Shown in pieces: positions 1 through 7,282 of a stretch of 15,338 nucleotides of DNA. Source of the stretch: Thalassiosira profunda (taxonomy: Eukaryota > Bacillariophyta > Thalassiosirophyceae > Thalassiosirales > Thalassiosiraceae); the NCBI GenBank assembly GCA_036939355.1, contig JALLAP010000309.1, forward strand, positions 1-15,338, given 5' to 3'. Below the pieces are notes generated by a model. It saw only the letters and a list, made by a program, of their open reading frames with translations, did not search any database and was not told the DNA's origin. Every line of letters starts with the position of its first letter. Position 1 is the stretch's first letter. Made by a program: the position numbers and the translations under genes.

Positions 1-804
1 GAGACGTTGGCATCTAGCATTGAGGTGGATATACGTTGCGGTCATCGAGTCAAGTCGGTAGACCGAAGCAATCCTGACGGAGTGGAAGTGGTCTGTGCCC
101 GAAGCGATGGCTCCGAATCCGAGAGGCGATTCGTCGCAAGAAGGGGATGCATCGTGGCCCTTCCGTTGGGCGTGCTGCAACGCAGAAAACCCGCCTTCGC
201 CCCTCCGCTTCCAGAGCGGCTTACAAAAGCAATCGATGGTTTGGGGGTTTGTCTGATGGACAAGATTGAGCTCCTATTTCCACACAAATGGTGGCCCGAT
301 GGCACAGGAACGCTCAACATTGCCACCGAGAGTGACGAAGACTTTCCTTTGGGCAACATGCCCTGGTCGCATTGGATCGTCGAGGGAGAGGATCCGCCAA
401 TCCTGATTTGCTACGCTACCGGAGTCTTTGCAGAACGGATCGAAACCATGTCGAATGAAAATATCCAGAGAGAAGCGATGGAGGCGTTGCGGACGGCGTT
501 TCTCGACGATAAAGAGGGTGGCGTCAGTTGCATTCCAGATGCACTGAGGATACATGTGACGAGGTGGCGATCGGATCCCTTTGCGCGGGGATCGTGGACC
601 TACTTCAAAGCTGGCACAAGAGGGGCGAAAGATGTCCGAGCGTTCGGCAAATACAACTCAAAGACGGGCCATTCGGACAGGACATACTTTTGTGGCGAGC
701 ACACGTGCGATGGCAGTCCTGGGTTGGACATTGGAACCATTCACGGGGCTTACTCGTCAGGAAAGCTGGCTGCGGAAGAATTGCTTGCAAATGACAACAG
801 GTGA
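1..804 (+). CDS. Flavin-containing amine oxidase (polyamine oxidase/LSD1-like), C-terminal part
   Basis: The frame is open from base 1 to a TGA at 802-804, so the 5' end with the FAD-binding Rossmann motif lies outside the window. About 267 residues are visible and match the C-terminal half of the flavin monoamine oxidase superfamily, which oxidises amines (or methyl-lysine in LSD1) with FAD and O2. Supporting blocks are ALPLGVLQ followed by a PPLP element, then MDKIELLF, whose lysine (codon 262-264) sits where the family's conserved active-site lysine is found. Next come an RW-x-x-DPFARGSW element near 563-597 and the terminal YFCGEHTCDGSPG...GTIHGAYSSG block that closes around the flavin. 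The conserved lysine suggests an active enzyme. Substrate (polyamine, other amine or protein lysine) cannot be decided from this half. The following 126 bp to the convergent gene are non-coding. Confidence 0.88.
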   Translation, partial: ETLASSIEVDIRCGHRVKSVDRSNPDGVEVVCARSDGSESERRFVARRGCIVALPLGVLQRRKPAFAPPLPERLTKAIDGLGVCLMDKIELLFPHKWWPDGTGTLNIATESDEDFPLGNMPWSHWIVEGEDPPILICYATGVFAERIETMSNENIQREAMEALRTAFLDDKEGGVSCIPDALRIHVTRWRSDPFARGSWTYFKAGTRGAKDVRAFGKYNSKTGHSDRTYFCGEHTCDGSPGLDIGTIHGAYSSGKLAAEELLANDNR

Positions 805-930
805 CTCTGATTTTCCCTTTCCTCGGCAAGAGTTCAGCCAAACGCCAAACAGAAGAGTAGAAATGAGCACAAGATGTGCACAAATGAACACTCGATACTT
901 CTGTTACTAGTTTGAAGCTACTCTTTCACG

Positions 931-1649
931 TTACCTGGGAACATTGTTGATCAAGTAATCACGCTCGGTTGCCGGCTGCAAGGGAACGCCGGTAGCCTGT
1001 GGATGCCTGTCGCATTCCAATGCAAGCCTGTAGCCAATGTCCGAAAACGCCAGCTCATGCAGAAATTGAAGGATGGCAACACCGCTCTGAAAGATGGTCG
1101 TCAGATGCGGATCCGTTAGCGGGTACGTTGCCGGGTCGGACACTTGGAAGGCATTCTGAACCAACGACGATCCAAGCCTCGTGATTGTCGACCAATCTCC
1201 GCTAATGAATGCCCCGATGGCAGACCGGCATTCATTTGCAATGACCGTGACCTGCACAGCACTGGGTTGACCCGCCAATATATCGCCTCCGGCCGCCCGG
1301 GCAAGGCCATTCAGCAGTTGATCCGTGGGGAGCTGAGCAATGTAGTCGGCCATCATTTGTCGAAGCTGCGCCTCGCGGGCTTCGAGGATGCACAAATGGC
1401 CGCCGCCTCGCCCGCGTGATACGCCCTAGCATCAAACGACCTTGTTGCAGGAGACACAGTCACAATGTCGCAGAAGCGCCGGAGAAGCTCCATGCGCGGG
1501 AGATTCGGCGGCGGAGGCGGGAGTCTGAAGATGTAGTTTTTCCCATGACCCAGGCCAGTGCATCCGCACGTCATGAAATGGTCATCACAAATTCCACAGA
1601 ATATGAACTCCTGCGGCGCCCGGCCCGCGGGGAAGGTGACGCCCGCCAT
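931..1649 (-). CDS. Unrecognised protein with a frame break or small intron
   Basis: I do not recognise this protein. On the minus strand an ATG at 1649 in a reasonable context opens a frame reading MAGVTFPAGRAPQEF, a Cys-rich stretch (CGICDDHFMTCGC), a polyproline run and then MELLRRF. This frame stops at 1353. A second frame, open from 1425 to the TAA at 931-933, reads as convincing protein: a charged helix (ILEAREAQLRQMMADYIAQL) followed by a mixed hydrophobic and polar region of about 130 residues. The two frames overlap between 1353 and 1425. They could be joined by a frameshift, a sequence error or a very short intron; a 38-bp GT...AG stretch upstream of 1425 would fit the frame but is shorter than the introns seen elsewhere here. 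No clear signal peptide or membrane helix is seen. It could be one gene, a decaying gene, or a gene starting further upstream. Confidence 0.45.
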
Positions 1650-1953
1650 GTTCGATGATTTTGTTGCTCCCTTTGTAGCCTCTATTTTGTGGGCTCCTCT
1701 TGACGCCTGTGGCCGGCTCGTCCATGGAGGCGGGTAGTGAGCGAGGATGAGAAGCCCTCCAGGACCTGGGAGTTGTCGTGGGGTTGCGCAAAATTTATGA
1801 CCCCATACCAACTCCCTGCTCTCGTAGCCACCCAAAAGCAAAAGTGTAGTCTCCTCCTTCACCCGCTCGCTCCCATCACCTCACAGCTCACAGCTCACCA
1901 CCCCCCGCACCCGCTCCTCCGCCCGCACAATCCCGCCCTCAGCATCGACGACC
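1650..1953. promoter_or_regulatory. Divergent intergenic region, pyrimidine-rich next to the SRP40-like gene
   Basis: This 304-bp interval separates two head-to-head genes, so it should carry both promoters. The frame of the minus-strand gene stays open upstream to 1862, so part of this region could be coding if a different start is used. From about 1850 to 1945 the plus strand is strongly C/T-rich and contains CTCACAG repeated with an 8-bp period (about 1879-1899), probably 5' UTR or core promoter of the SRP40-like gene. No convincing TATA box is visible. Confidence 0.4.
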
Positions 1954-3714
1954 ATGGGCAAAGCAAAGAAATCTACATCTAAGGTGGCGGCCGCCAAGAA
2001 ATCGTCGCTCGCGGCGGGGGCTCAGGCGAAGCATTCCCTAAAGAAGGGCAAGGCGACGGTGCTCCCCGCCGACGGCCCCAAGTCCGATGCGGTCGCCTCC
2101 GCCGTCGCCGCGCCCTCGATCGCCACCCCCGCCTCGCTCCAACACAAACAAATGGGCTACGCCATATTGGCGTACCTTCAGTCCGTCTCCGGGGGAGCGG
2201 CGTACGGCAAGTCCGTAGCGGCCCTGAAGGAGGATCTGACGGTGCTCTACGGCGCGGCGGGGGGCGAGGACGGATCCAAAGAGGGGAAGTGTTCTGTGCT
2301 CAAGCTGGTGGAAGGGGAGGCCCCGCCCAAGGCGAGGCCGGCGTCCAAGAAGGAGGCGTCGAGCTCTAGTTCATCTTCTAGCAGCTCATCCTCCTCGTCC
2401 TCGTCGAGCTCTAGTTCGTCCGATTCCAGCGCCAGCGAGGGCGAGGCAAAGGGCAAGAACAAGCAGACCATCGCGCGCAAGAAGGGCAGCTCTTCTGGCT
2501 CGAGCGGCTCCAGCAGTGGCAGTGATAGTTCGGAGGATGAGAAGAAGCCCGCAGCGGCGACGAAGCATCCAGTGGTGGCGAAGAAGAAGGACGAGTCCTC
2601 GGACAGCAGCAGCAGCAGCTCCGGCTCGAGTGACAGCGAGAGCGAGGACGAGAAGAAGGGTGCGACGAAAGCCAAGGCTGTAGCAAAGAAAGAGGCGGCG
2701 AAGAAGAAGGAGTCTTCGGGCAGCAGCAGCAGCAGCAGTAGCAGCCCGGATAGCAGCGGCAGCGAGAGCGAGGACGAGAAGAAGGTTGCGACGAAGGCCA
2801 AGCCTGCCGCGAATAAGAAAGAGCAGTCCTCTGATAGCAGCAGCAGCAGCAGCTCGGATTCTAGTGACAGTGAGAGCGAGGACGACAAGAAGGTTGCGAA
2901 AAAGGCCCCGGCAAAGAACAGTGCAGAGAAGGAGAGTCCCAAAACGACCAGCGAGTCGGATTCTGACGGCAGCAGTGATTCCGAGAGCGAGGCAGCGAAG
3001 GAGCCGCCCAGCAAGAAGCAGAAGAAGGGGGAGGACAAGGCGTCGAAGCTGTCCAAAAAGGCTGATGCTGGAAGCGACGACGACGACGTCAGCGTGAGCG
3101 ATGTCAGCGATGTGGAGGTGTCGAGCGTCTCGACCGTGGACTCGTCGACGGACGACGAGTCCAGCAGTGATGAGGAGGGAGAGGATGCCAAGGAGAAGAA
3201 GAGGGTTGAAGCCGAGTCCGACTCGTCGTCTTCCTCCTCTAGCTCTTCTGAGGACTCCTCCTCCTCCAACGAGTCCGACAACGAGGAGGACCACCGGGAG
3301 GCGAAGCGCAAGGCCGCTGCCGCCAAAGCAAAGGCCGCCGCAGCCGCCGCGGCCAACTGGGTCCCCACCCCGCCCTCCAAAAAGGCCAAGACTAATGTCA
3401 CCACGAAGGCCGGGAGCGATGGCGCTCAGGCCCAATCCTCGGGCACCCCGTTCAAACGCGTCGACGACGGGTACTGGGGGGACGTCGCCACCAAAGACGG
3501 GGGCGCGATGGCCGACAACAGCTACGAGGGGGCGTTCGGGGCGGGGGGGTTTGGCGTAAAGGCGAGCGAGAAATTGCTGGCCGTGCGGGGGAAGGACTTT
3601 TGTCGCGAGAAGAACAAGCGGAAGAGGACGTTCAATGGCTTCAGCAAGAGCGCAGGCGGGGCGATTTCGCTGACCAGCTTCTCGACCAAGTACACCTATT
3701 CGGATGACGAGTGA
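1954..3714 (+). CDS. SRP40: Nopp140/SRP40-type nucleolar Ser/Lys-rich phosphoprotein
   Basis: A 586-residue intronless protein starting at an ATG in a strong ACCATGG context. Three parts identify it. Residues about 66-96 (MGYAILAYLQ... to LKEDL) resemble a LisH dimerisation motif, as in Nopp140 N-termini. Residues about 130-460 are alternating runs of Ser/Asp/Glu and Lys/Ala blocks, with modules of the form SSDSSSSS...SESEDEKK-x-ATKAK repeated several times; such acidic serine runs are CK2-type phosphorylation sites in the family. Residues 498-586 are an SRP40 C-terminal domain, with TPFKRV, ADNSYEGAFG, LLAVRGKDFCREKNKRKR and a closing ISL...KYTYSDDE. Family knowledge: these proteins are nucleolar/Cajal-body chaperones of snoRNPs and link to RNA polymerase I and rRNA modification. 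Length is near that of mammalian Nopp140 and larger than yeast SRP40. Identification rests mainly on the C-terminal domain and is strong. Confidence 0.9.
   Translation: MGKAKKSTSKVAAAKKSSLAAGAQAKHSLKKGKATVLPADGPKSDAVASAVAAPSIATPASLQHKQMGYAILAYLQSVSGGAAYGKSVAALKEDLTVLYGAAGGEDGSKEGKCSVLKLVEGEAPPKARPASKKEASSSSSSSSSSSSSSSSSSSSSDSSASEGEAKGKNKQTIARKKGSSSGSSGSSSGSDSSEDEKKPAAATKHPVVAKKKDESSDSSSSSSGSSDSESEDEKKGATKAKAVAKKEAAKKKESSGSSSSSSSSPDSSGSESEDEKKVATKAKPAANKKEQSSDSSSSSSSDSSDSESEDDKKVAKKAPAKNSAEKESPKTTSESDSDGSSDSESEAAKEPPSKKQKKGEDKASKLSKKADAGSDDDDVSVSDVSDVEVSSVSTVDSSTDDESSSDEEGEDAKEKKRVEAESDSSSSSSSSSEDSSSSNESDNEEDHREAKRKAAAAKAKAAAAAAANWVPTPPSKKAKTNVTTKAGSDGAQAQSSGTPFKRVDDGYWGDVATKDGGAMADNSYEGAFGAGGFGVKASEKLLAVRGKDFCREKNKRKRTFNGFSKSAGGAISLTSFSTKYTYSDDE
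2359..2421 (+). repeat. 21-serine run encoded by all six serine codons
   Basis: Residues 136-156 of the SRP40-like protein are uninterrupted serine. The codons mix TCG, AGC, TCT, AGT, TCA and TCC, so the tract is not a simple trinucleotide repeat. Its two ends share a 14-bp direct repeat (2359-2372 and 2404-2417), which hints at an internal duplication. Confidence 0.85.
2520..2900 (+). repeat. Repeated Ser-acidic/Lys modules of the SRP40-like protein
   Basis: Imperfect repeats of roughly 120 bp encode KKE or KKDE, a serine-rich run, a SESEDEKK core and a basic Ala/Lys segment. At least four clear copies of the SE(S)EDEKK or SEDDKK core occur, near 2523, 2637, 2763 and 2871. AGC-rich triplet runs lie inside them, for example near 2603-2620 and 2719-2745. 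Confidence 0.75.
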
Positions 3715-3894
3715 GGAAGGAGGTGCAGTTTTGGCGGCAATGGCGGCTGTTAGGAGAAACACACCGATTTAGACGAATGAAGGAGTACAAAGGGAATTAG
3801 AGACAAAAGGGATAGTGAACCATCAACTTGCTAGCATAATTAAGACAAGCGCAGCGTCCAGATTTGTCACTGTTCCCTTTGGATGCGCCGTTAA
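3715..3894. other. Convergent 3' intergenic region
   Basis: This 180-bp interval lies between the stop codons of the SRP40-like gene and the ABC transporter gene. It is more A/T-rich than its surroundings and presumably holds both 3' UTRs and polyadenylation sites. No canonical AATAAA, RNA gene or repeat was recognised. Confidence 0.4.
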
Positions 3895-6021
3895 TTAGCT
3901 CAATATGAAACCCTCGTCGACTGGAGTAGAGTTCGGCTGAATCACGGACAGGTATCCCGTGCCATCGCGCAACAGCAACTTGAGATCATGATACGCCAGC
4001 AATGTCGGCCGATGGCCAACGGAGACGTATGTGAGCCCCCCTGTTCCTTCACCTGCTATCTCCTTTAGCAAAGTATACATCCTTTTCTCGGCCACCACAT
4101 CAAGCGCCGATGTACTCTCGTCCATGATGACGAGGCGCGGCCGATTGACCACGAGCCTCGCAAACGCCAGGCGTTGCTGCTCACCCAGGCTCAGCGTATT
4201 AGACCAATCCAGTACGGCGTCCAGTCCGCGGTACGGATCTCCATCTCCCGCCTGCGCCGCCAGACGCGGCAGGTCCACCTTCTCCAAAACGTTGAGCAAA
4301 TCGCCATCAGACCAATCCTTCCAAAGACGCCGCTCGTCTCTGAGGCTGGGCCCTCCATCGGGCCGATGCTCGCTTCCGCCCAGCTGAGTGATTTCCTCCC
4401 TGTGTTCTGTGCTCGGATAGAGTAGCTGCTCCCTCAGCGAGCCTGGAGGGCAGTACGGCCTCTGCGGTAAAAAGTAGACGTGCTCTGACTTTGGACGGAC
4501 TATTTCTCCGCTGCCAGTATTCCACAGCCCGGCGATCACCCTTAAGAGACTCGATTTGCCAGCACCGCTGGCCCCCGCTATCAGCAGATTGCTTCCGCTC
4601 TGGAGAGACAGATTGAGGTTTTGCACGAGCGTCCTTTTGCTGTCTGGGGTAGCCAAGCAAAGATCCCGGATCGATAGCATTGGGGTTGGCAGAGGCATCG
4701 TCGATGGGGCGGGATCAAACTCGTTCACCTGGATGGCAGCTCCCACAGCTTTGGGCGCCGTTTGCTCATCTGCGGCGGGCGTGCTGAGCAACGATCCCAC
4801 GTCTCTGCCGGGGTTTAGTTGGTTGATGGCCGTCATGAATGAATACAGCCGGTCTATTCCAGCCGAGAACATGCTGACGTCTGTGAATTGGTTGACGACG
4901 ATTGATAGATCGTCGAGTATGTGCCCAAAGGCACTCGAAGCCTGAGATATGACGCCCATCTCTACATTCCCAGCGAAATACTCGGGCGCCACCACAATTA
5001 TTGGCAGAACCCACGTGAGGTAGTTGTAGGATGTCGTCAGGAAGTCCAGGTTCCTCTGAGCAATGTTGATCTGAATCATATTCAATATGACGTGCTCGAA
5101 TCGCCGGTCCGTCTCCCTTTCCTCTACGGTTTCTCCCGCGTAAAAGGCAACGGACTCGGCGTTCTCGCGCACTCGGACCAAACTAAAACGGAAGTTTGCC
5201 TCTTTCTGCAGCGATTCGTAGTTGAGTCTGATGAGGACTTTGCCAATGCACACGGTCAGTACCGTCCCAACAAAGGCAAAAAGGAAGATGGCAACAAACA
5301 GTTGGGGCATGATGCTGAAAAGTATGAAGCTGAACGCGACCAGGTCAATGATGGACGTGACCAGCGTCAGAAAGAAGCTGAGGCTGAACTCGGTAAAGCT
5401 CCGAATGTCTTCCGCAATTCTCTGATCGGGATTGTCGACCTCCTTCTTTTGCTCGTGGTAATCTCTTGCTTTGTTGTCTCCTCCACTCGCTTTTGCAACC
5501 CCCGATTGCCTCTCTAGCGCATAATAGACCTTGTTCGAGAAGTAGAGTCGAAGCACTCTTCCGGTAAGCCACTTTCGCCACGCAATGGCCAGCTTCTGCC
5601 TTTGGTAGCGGTAATAGACGTTTATCGGAGCGAGCAAGAACATCGAGAGGACGAAGTACCGCATGACGCTGTAGAACTTGTCCACGTCCTTGTCGGACAA
5701 CGCCGACCAAAAGTCCCTCGCCAGGTAGGAGAACAAGACGCGCACGGCGCTGTTGGCCAAAGTGAGCACGACCATGATTGCAAACAGCCATCGGCCGTGG
5801 CGGCTCTCGCGGAAATAGGGCGCGGACATGACCCGAAAGGAGTGCATCTGGTCTCGCAGACCGTTGTGTCGTTTGCCAGAGGGATGGCTTTCATCATACC
5901 GCTCGGCCTCCGACCTGCCCGGAGACTCCATTCCCAGCGGCACGAATGTACCTCGCGCTTCTTCGTCCATCATGCTTCTCTCTGGCGGCTGCTTTGGTGG
6001 TGATTTGGACAACCTCTTCAT
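3895..6021 (-). CDS. Half ABC transporter, ABCD/YddA-SbmA type (TMD-NBD)
   Basis: A 708-residue intronless protein. The start ATG at 6021 is directly preceded by an in-frame TGA, so it is the first possible Met in this exon; M17/M18 are alternatives. Residues about 60-400 form a transmembrane domain of the ABC_membrane_2 class, with hydrophobic helices near 79-99, 119-138, 213-236, 239-260 and 334-346 and the family motif DNPDQRIAEDIRSFTEF (196-212). Residues about 447-708 are the nucleotide-binding domain: Walker A GASGAGKS (483-490), Q-loop Q520, signature LSLGE (610-614), Walker B RLVIMDES (629-636) and switch His670. All catalytic elements are present, so ATPase activity is expected. With one TMD and one NBD it must dimerise. 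Relatives include peroxisomal fatty acyl-CoA transporters, a plant chloroplast ABCD protein and bacterial YddA/SbmA. No signal peptide is visible, so location and substrate are undecided. Confidence 0.9.
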   Translation of the reverse strand: MKRLSKSPPKQPPERSMMDEEARGTFVPLGMESPGRSEAERYDESHPSGKRHNGLRDQMHSFRVMSAPYFRESRHGRWLFAIMVVLTLANSAVRVLFSYLARDFWSALSDKDVDKFYSVMRYFVLSMFLLAPINVYYRYQRQKLAIAWRKWLTGRVLRLYFSNKVYYALERQSGVAKASGGDNKARDYHEQKKEVDNPDQRIAEDIRSFTEFSLSFFLTLVTSIIDLVAFSFILFSIMPQLFVAIFLFAFVGTVLTVCIGKVLIRLNYESLQKEANFRFSLVRVRENAESVAFYAGETVEERETDRRFEHVILNMIQINIAQRNLDFLTTSYNYLTWVLPIIVVAPEYFAGNVEMGVISQASSAFGHILDDLSIVVNQFTDVSMFSAGIDRLYSFMTAINQLNPGRDVGSLLSTPAADEQTAPKAVGAAIQVNEFDPAPSTMPLPTPMLSIRDLCLATPDSKRTLVQNLNLSLQSGSNLLIAGASGAGKSSLLRVIAGLWNTGSGEIVRPKSEHVYFLPQRPYCPPGSLREQLLYPSTEHREEITQLGGSEHRPDGGPSLRDERRLWKDWSDGDLLNVLEKVDLPRLAAQAGDGDPYRGLDAVLDWSNTLSLGEQQRLAFARLVVNRPRLVIMDESTSALDVVAEKRMYTLLKEIAGEGTGGLTYVSVGHRPTLLAYHDLKLLLRDGTGYLSVIQPNSTPVDEGFILS

Positions 6022-6024
6022 TCA

Positions 6025-6038
6025 AGGTGCATGCACCT
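6025..6038. promoter_or_regulatory. 14-bp perfect palindrome upstream of the ABC transporter start
   Basis: AGGTGCATGCACCT equals its own reverse complement and ends four bases before the ABC transporter ATG. It could be a transcription-factor half-site pair or an RNA hairpin in the 5' UTR. Function is not known. Confidence 0.4.
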
Positions 6039-6225
6039 AACTGCAACGGCAAAGATGCAGCCGGCAGCCGGGTGGGCAGCAGTCAAGCGGCGCCGCGGCG
6101 AGGCAGGCTATTCCGCGGTGCACCGACCTCAATAATAGAGAGCAGGTGGGCGCGCAGCTGACATGCGGCGGCCGCGGCGAGGAGGGCGGGGGCCGCGGGG
6201 CGTGGGCGGGTTGTGTTGTGGCGTT

Positions 6226-6247
6226 GCGTTGGCCGTGCGTTGGCCGT
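6226..6247. repeat. Perfect 11-bp tandem repeat, two copies
   Basis: GCGTTGGCCGT occurs twice without a gap in the divergent intergenic region. A looser GCGTT-rich context extends on both sides. It may be binding sites or simple local duplication. Confidence 0.6.
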
Positions 6248-6367
6248 TATTGTAGGTAGTTGGCGTTGGGTTGGCTTTTGGCGCGCTGACCCGCTGACCT
6301 GCTGAAACTATTTGCCCCCTCCTCCCGCTCCCACGTCACGTCTCCATCGCCCGCGCTCCAAACCACG

Positions 6368-7195
6368 ATGTCGACCGCCCGCTGCCTGCTTGGCTTTTGC
6401 CTGTTGATGCGCGCGTCGGCGTCGAATGCATTCGCGGCGCAATACTGCAATGGCCGGCGGCGATCGGGGCGTCGGCGACCAAGATTTAGCATTGATGGGG
6501 GAGTAGTTGGCACATCCATCAGATGCGGCGCTGCGGAAAATGAACGCGAAGGGTCATCTAGGAGGCCATCGCCCAAATCGATCGCCAGATTGTATATGCA
6601 GCAGCTCGAGGCGCACGAACTGTCGACCAAATTCGTCAGCTCCGGCTTCCTCTCGCTGGTTGGGGACGTCTTCGCGCAGAAGATCGAGCATCGCATGAAA
6701 GCAAAGGAGCAAATAATAGGCGGTGTCTTTGCAGCAGCTTTGGACAAACGACGACTGGTGGCGATGTTCGTCGATGGGCTGATATGTACAGGACCTTTGC
6801 TGCATTATGTTTATGAGATGTACGAGAGGATACTGCCCACTCAAACCTATGTTGGCCAAATAGACGATGAGTCTGCAGCAAGGAGGAGATTACCGGCAAC
6901 CCTGGCACACGTTCTATTCGACAACTTCATCATGGTGTTCTTCTATGTTGGATTGCTGATGGTATCCACCGCCATGATGGAAGGGCGAACTTCGTCTGCA
7001 ATATCTCAGGAGCTTCGGCGCGATCTTCTGCCCGCGGTCAAGATATCGTGGAGGGTGTCTATCGGGGGCTACATTCCGCTTCAGCTACTGTCGTTTCATT
7101 ACCTGCCGAGGAAGCTGCGGGTTCTGGCGGTAAACGCGTTAGACGTGGTGTGGGTCACGGTTATGAGCTACATGACACATCGCAACAGACATTGA
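6368..7195 (+). CDS. Mpv17/PMP22-family membrane protein with apparent plastid-type leader
   Basis: A 275-residue intronless protein from the ATG at 6368. The body (about 71-270) fits the Mpv17/PMP22 family of small four-helix organellar membrane proteins. It has the N-terminal pattern Y-x-x-x-L...T...GFLSLVGDVFAQ (76-104), the DGLICTGPLLHYVYEMYERI block (136-154), a FDNFIM helix (184-189), and the C-terminal ISWRVSIGGYIPLQLLSFHYLPRKLR...W...MSYM block (226-269). Some family residues are changed; the usual WP pair is missing after the C-terminal W228. Residues 1-25 look like a signal peptide, followed by SNAFAAQ, which resembles the ASAF-type cleavage motif of stramenopile plastid pre-proteins. 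An Arg/Ser-rich stretch (about 29-70) follows and could be the transit peptide. Family members act in mitochondrial or peroxisomal membranes, possibly as channels. Plastid location is inferred from the leader only. Confidence 0.85.
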   Translation: MSTARCLLGFCLLMRASASNAFAAQYCNGRRRSGRRRPRFSIDGGVVGTSIRCGAAENEREGSSRRPSPKSIARLYMQQLEAHELSTKFVSSGFLSLVGDVFAQKIEHRMKAKEQIIGGVFAAALDKRRLVAMFVDGLICTGPLLHYVYEMYERILPTQTYVGQIDDESAARRRLPATLAHVLFDNFIMVFFYVGLLMVSTAMMEGRTSSAISQELRRDLLPAVKISWRVSIGGYIPLQLLSFHYLPRKLRVLAVNALDVVWVTVMSYMTHRNRH

Positions 7196-7255
7196 AGCAG
7201 AGCTTTTCTCGATACCAAAATGAAATATTATTTAGAGGGCCGGTGCGATTTGCCA

Positions 7256-7282
7256 AAACTAATGTATCGCACAAACTAATGT
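7256..7282. repeat. 10-bp direct repeat at a convergent 3' junction
   Basis: AAACTAATGT occurs at 7256-7265 and 7273-7282, 17 bp apart, in the 80-bp interval between two convergent genes. The second copy overlaps the stop codon of the minus-strand coiled-coil gene. It may belong to overlapping 3' end-processing signals; this is a guess. Confidence 0.35.

Larger units (their letters stand above)
6022..6367. promoter_or_regulatory. Divergent intergenic region between ABC transporter and Mpv17 genes
   Basis: A 346-bp region between two head-to-head start codons, presumably a shared bidirectional promoter. Visible elements are a perfect 14-bp palindrome at 6025-6038 just before the ABC start, a GC-rich block with GGGCGG-type GC boxes around 6180-6210, a perfect 11-bp tandem repeat (GCGTTGGCCGT at 6226-6236 and 6237-6247), and an 8-bp tandem CGCTGACC at 6284-6299. 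No TATA box was recognised. Confidence 0.45.

Noticed and set aside
1650..1862. N-terminal extension of the small minus-strand gene to 1862
   Set aside because: The added residues look like translated promoter sequence; the ATG at 1649 has a better context. It is not excluded.
2247..3762. Long antisense open frames (385 and 458 codons) opposite the SRP40-like gene
   Set aside because: They are shadows of the Ser/Lys/Glu-rich coding strand: the translations are low-complexity Leu/Ser or Arg/Leu/Ala runs with no recognisable domain.
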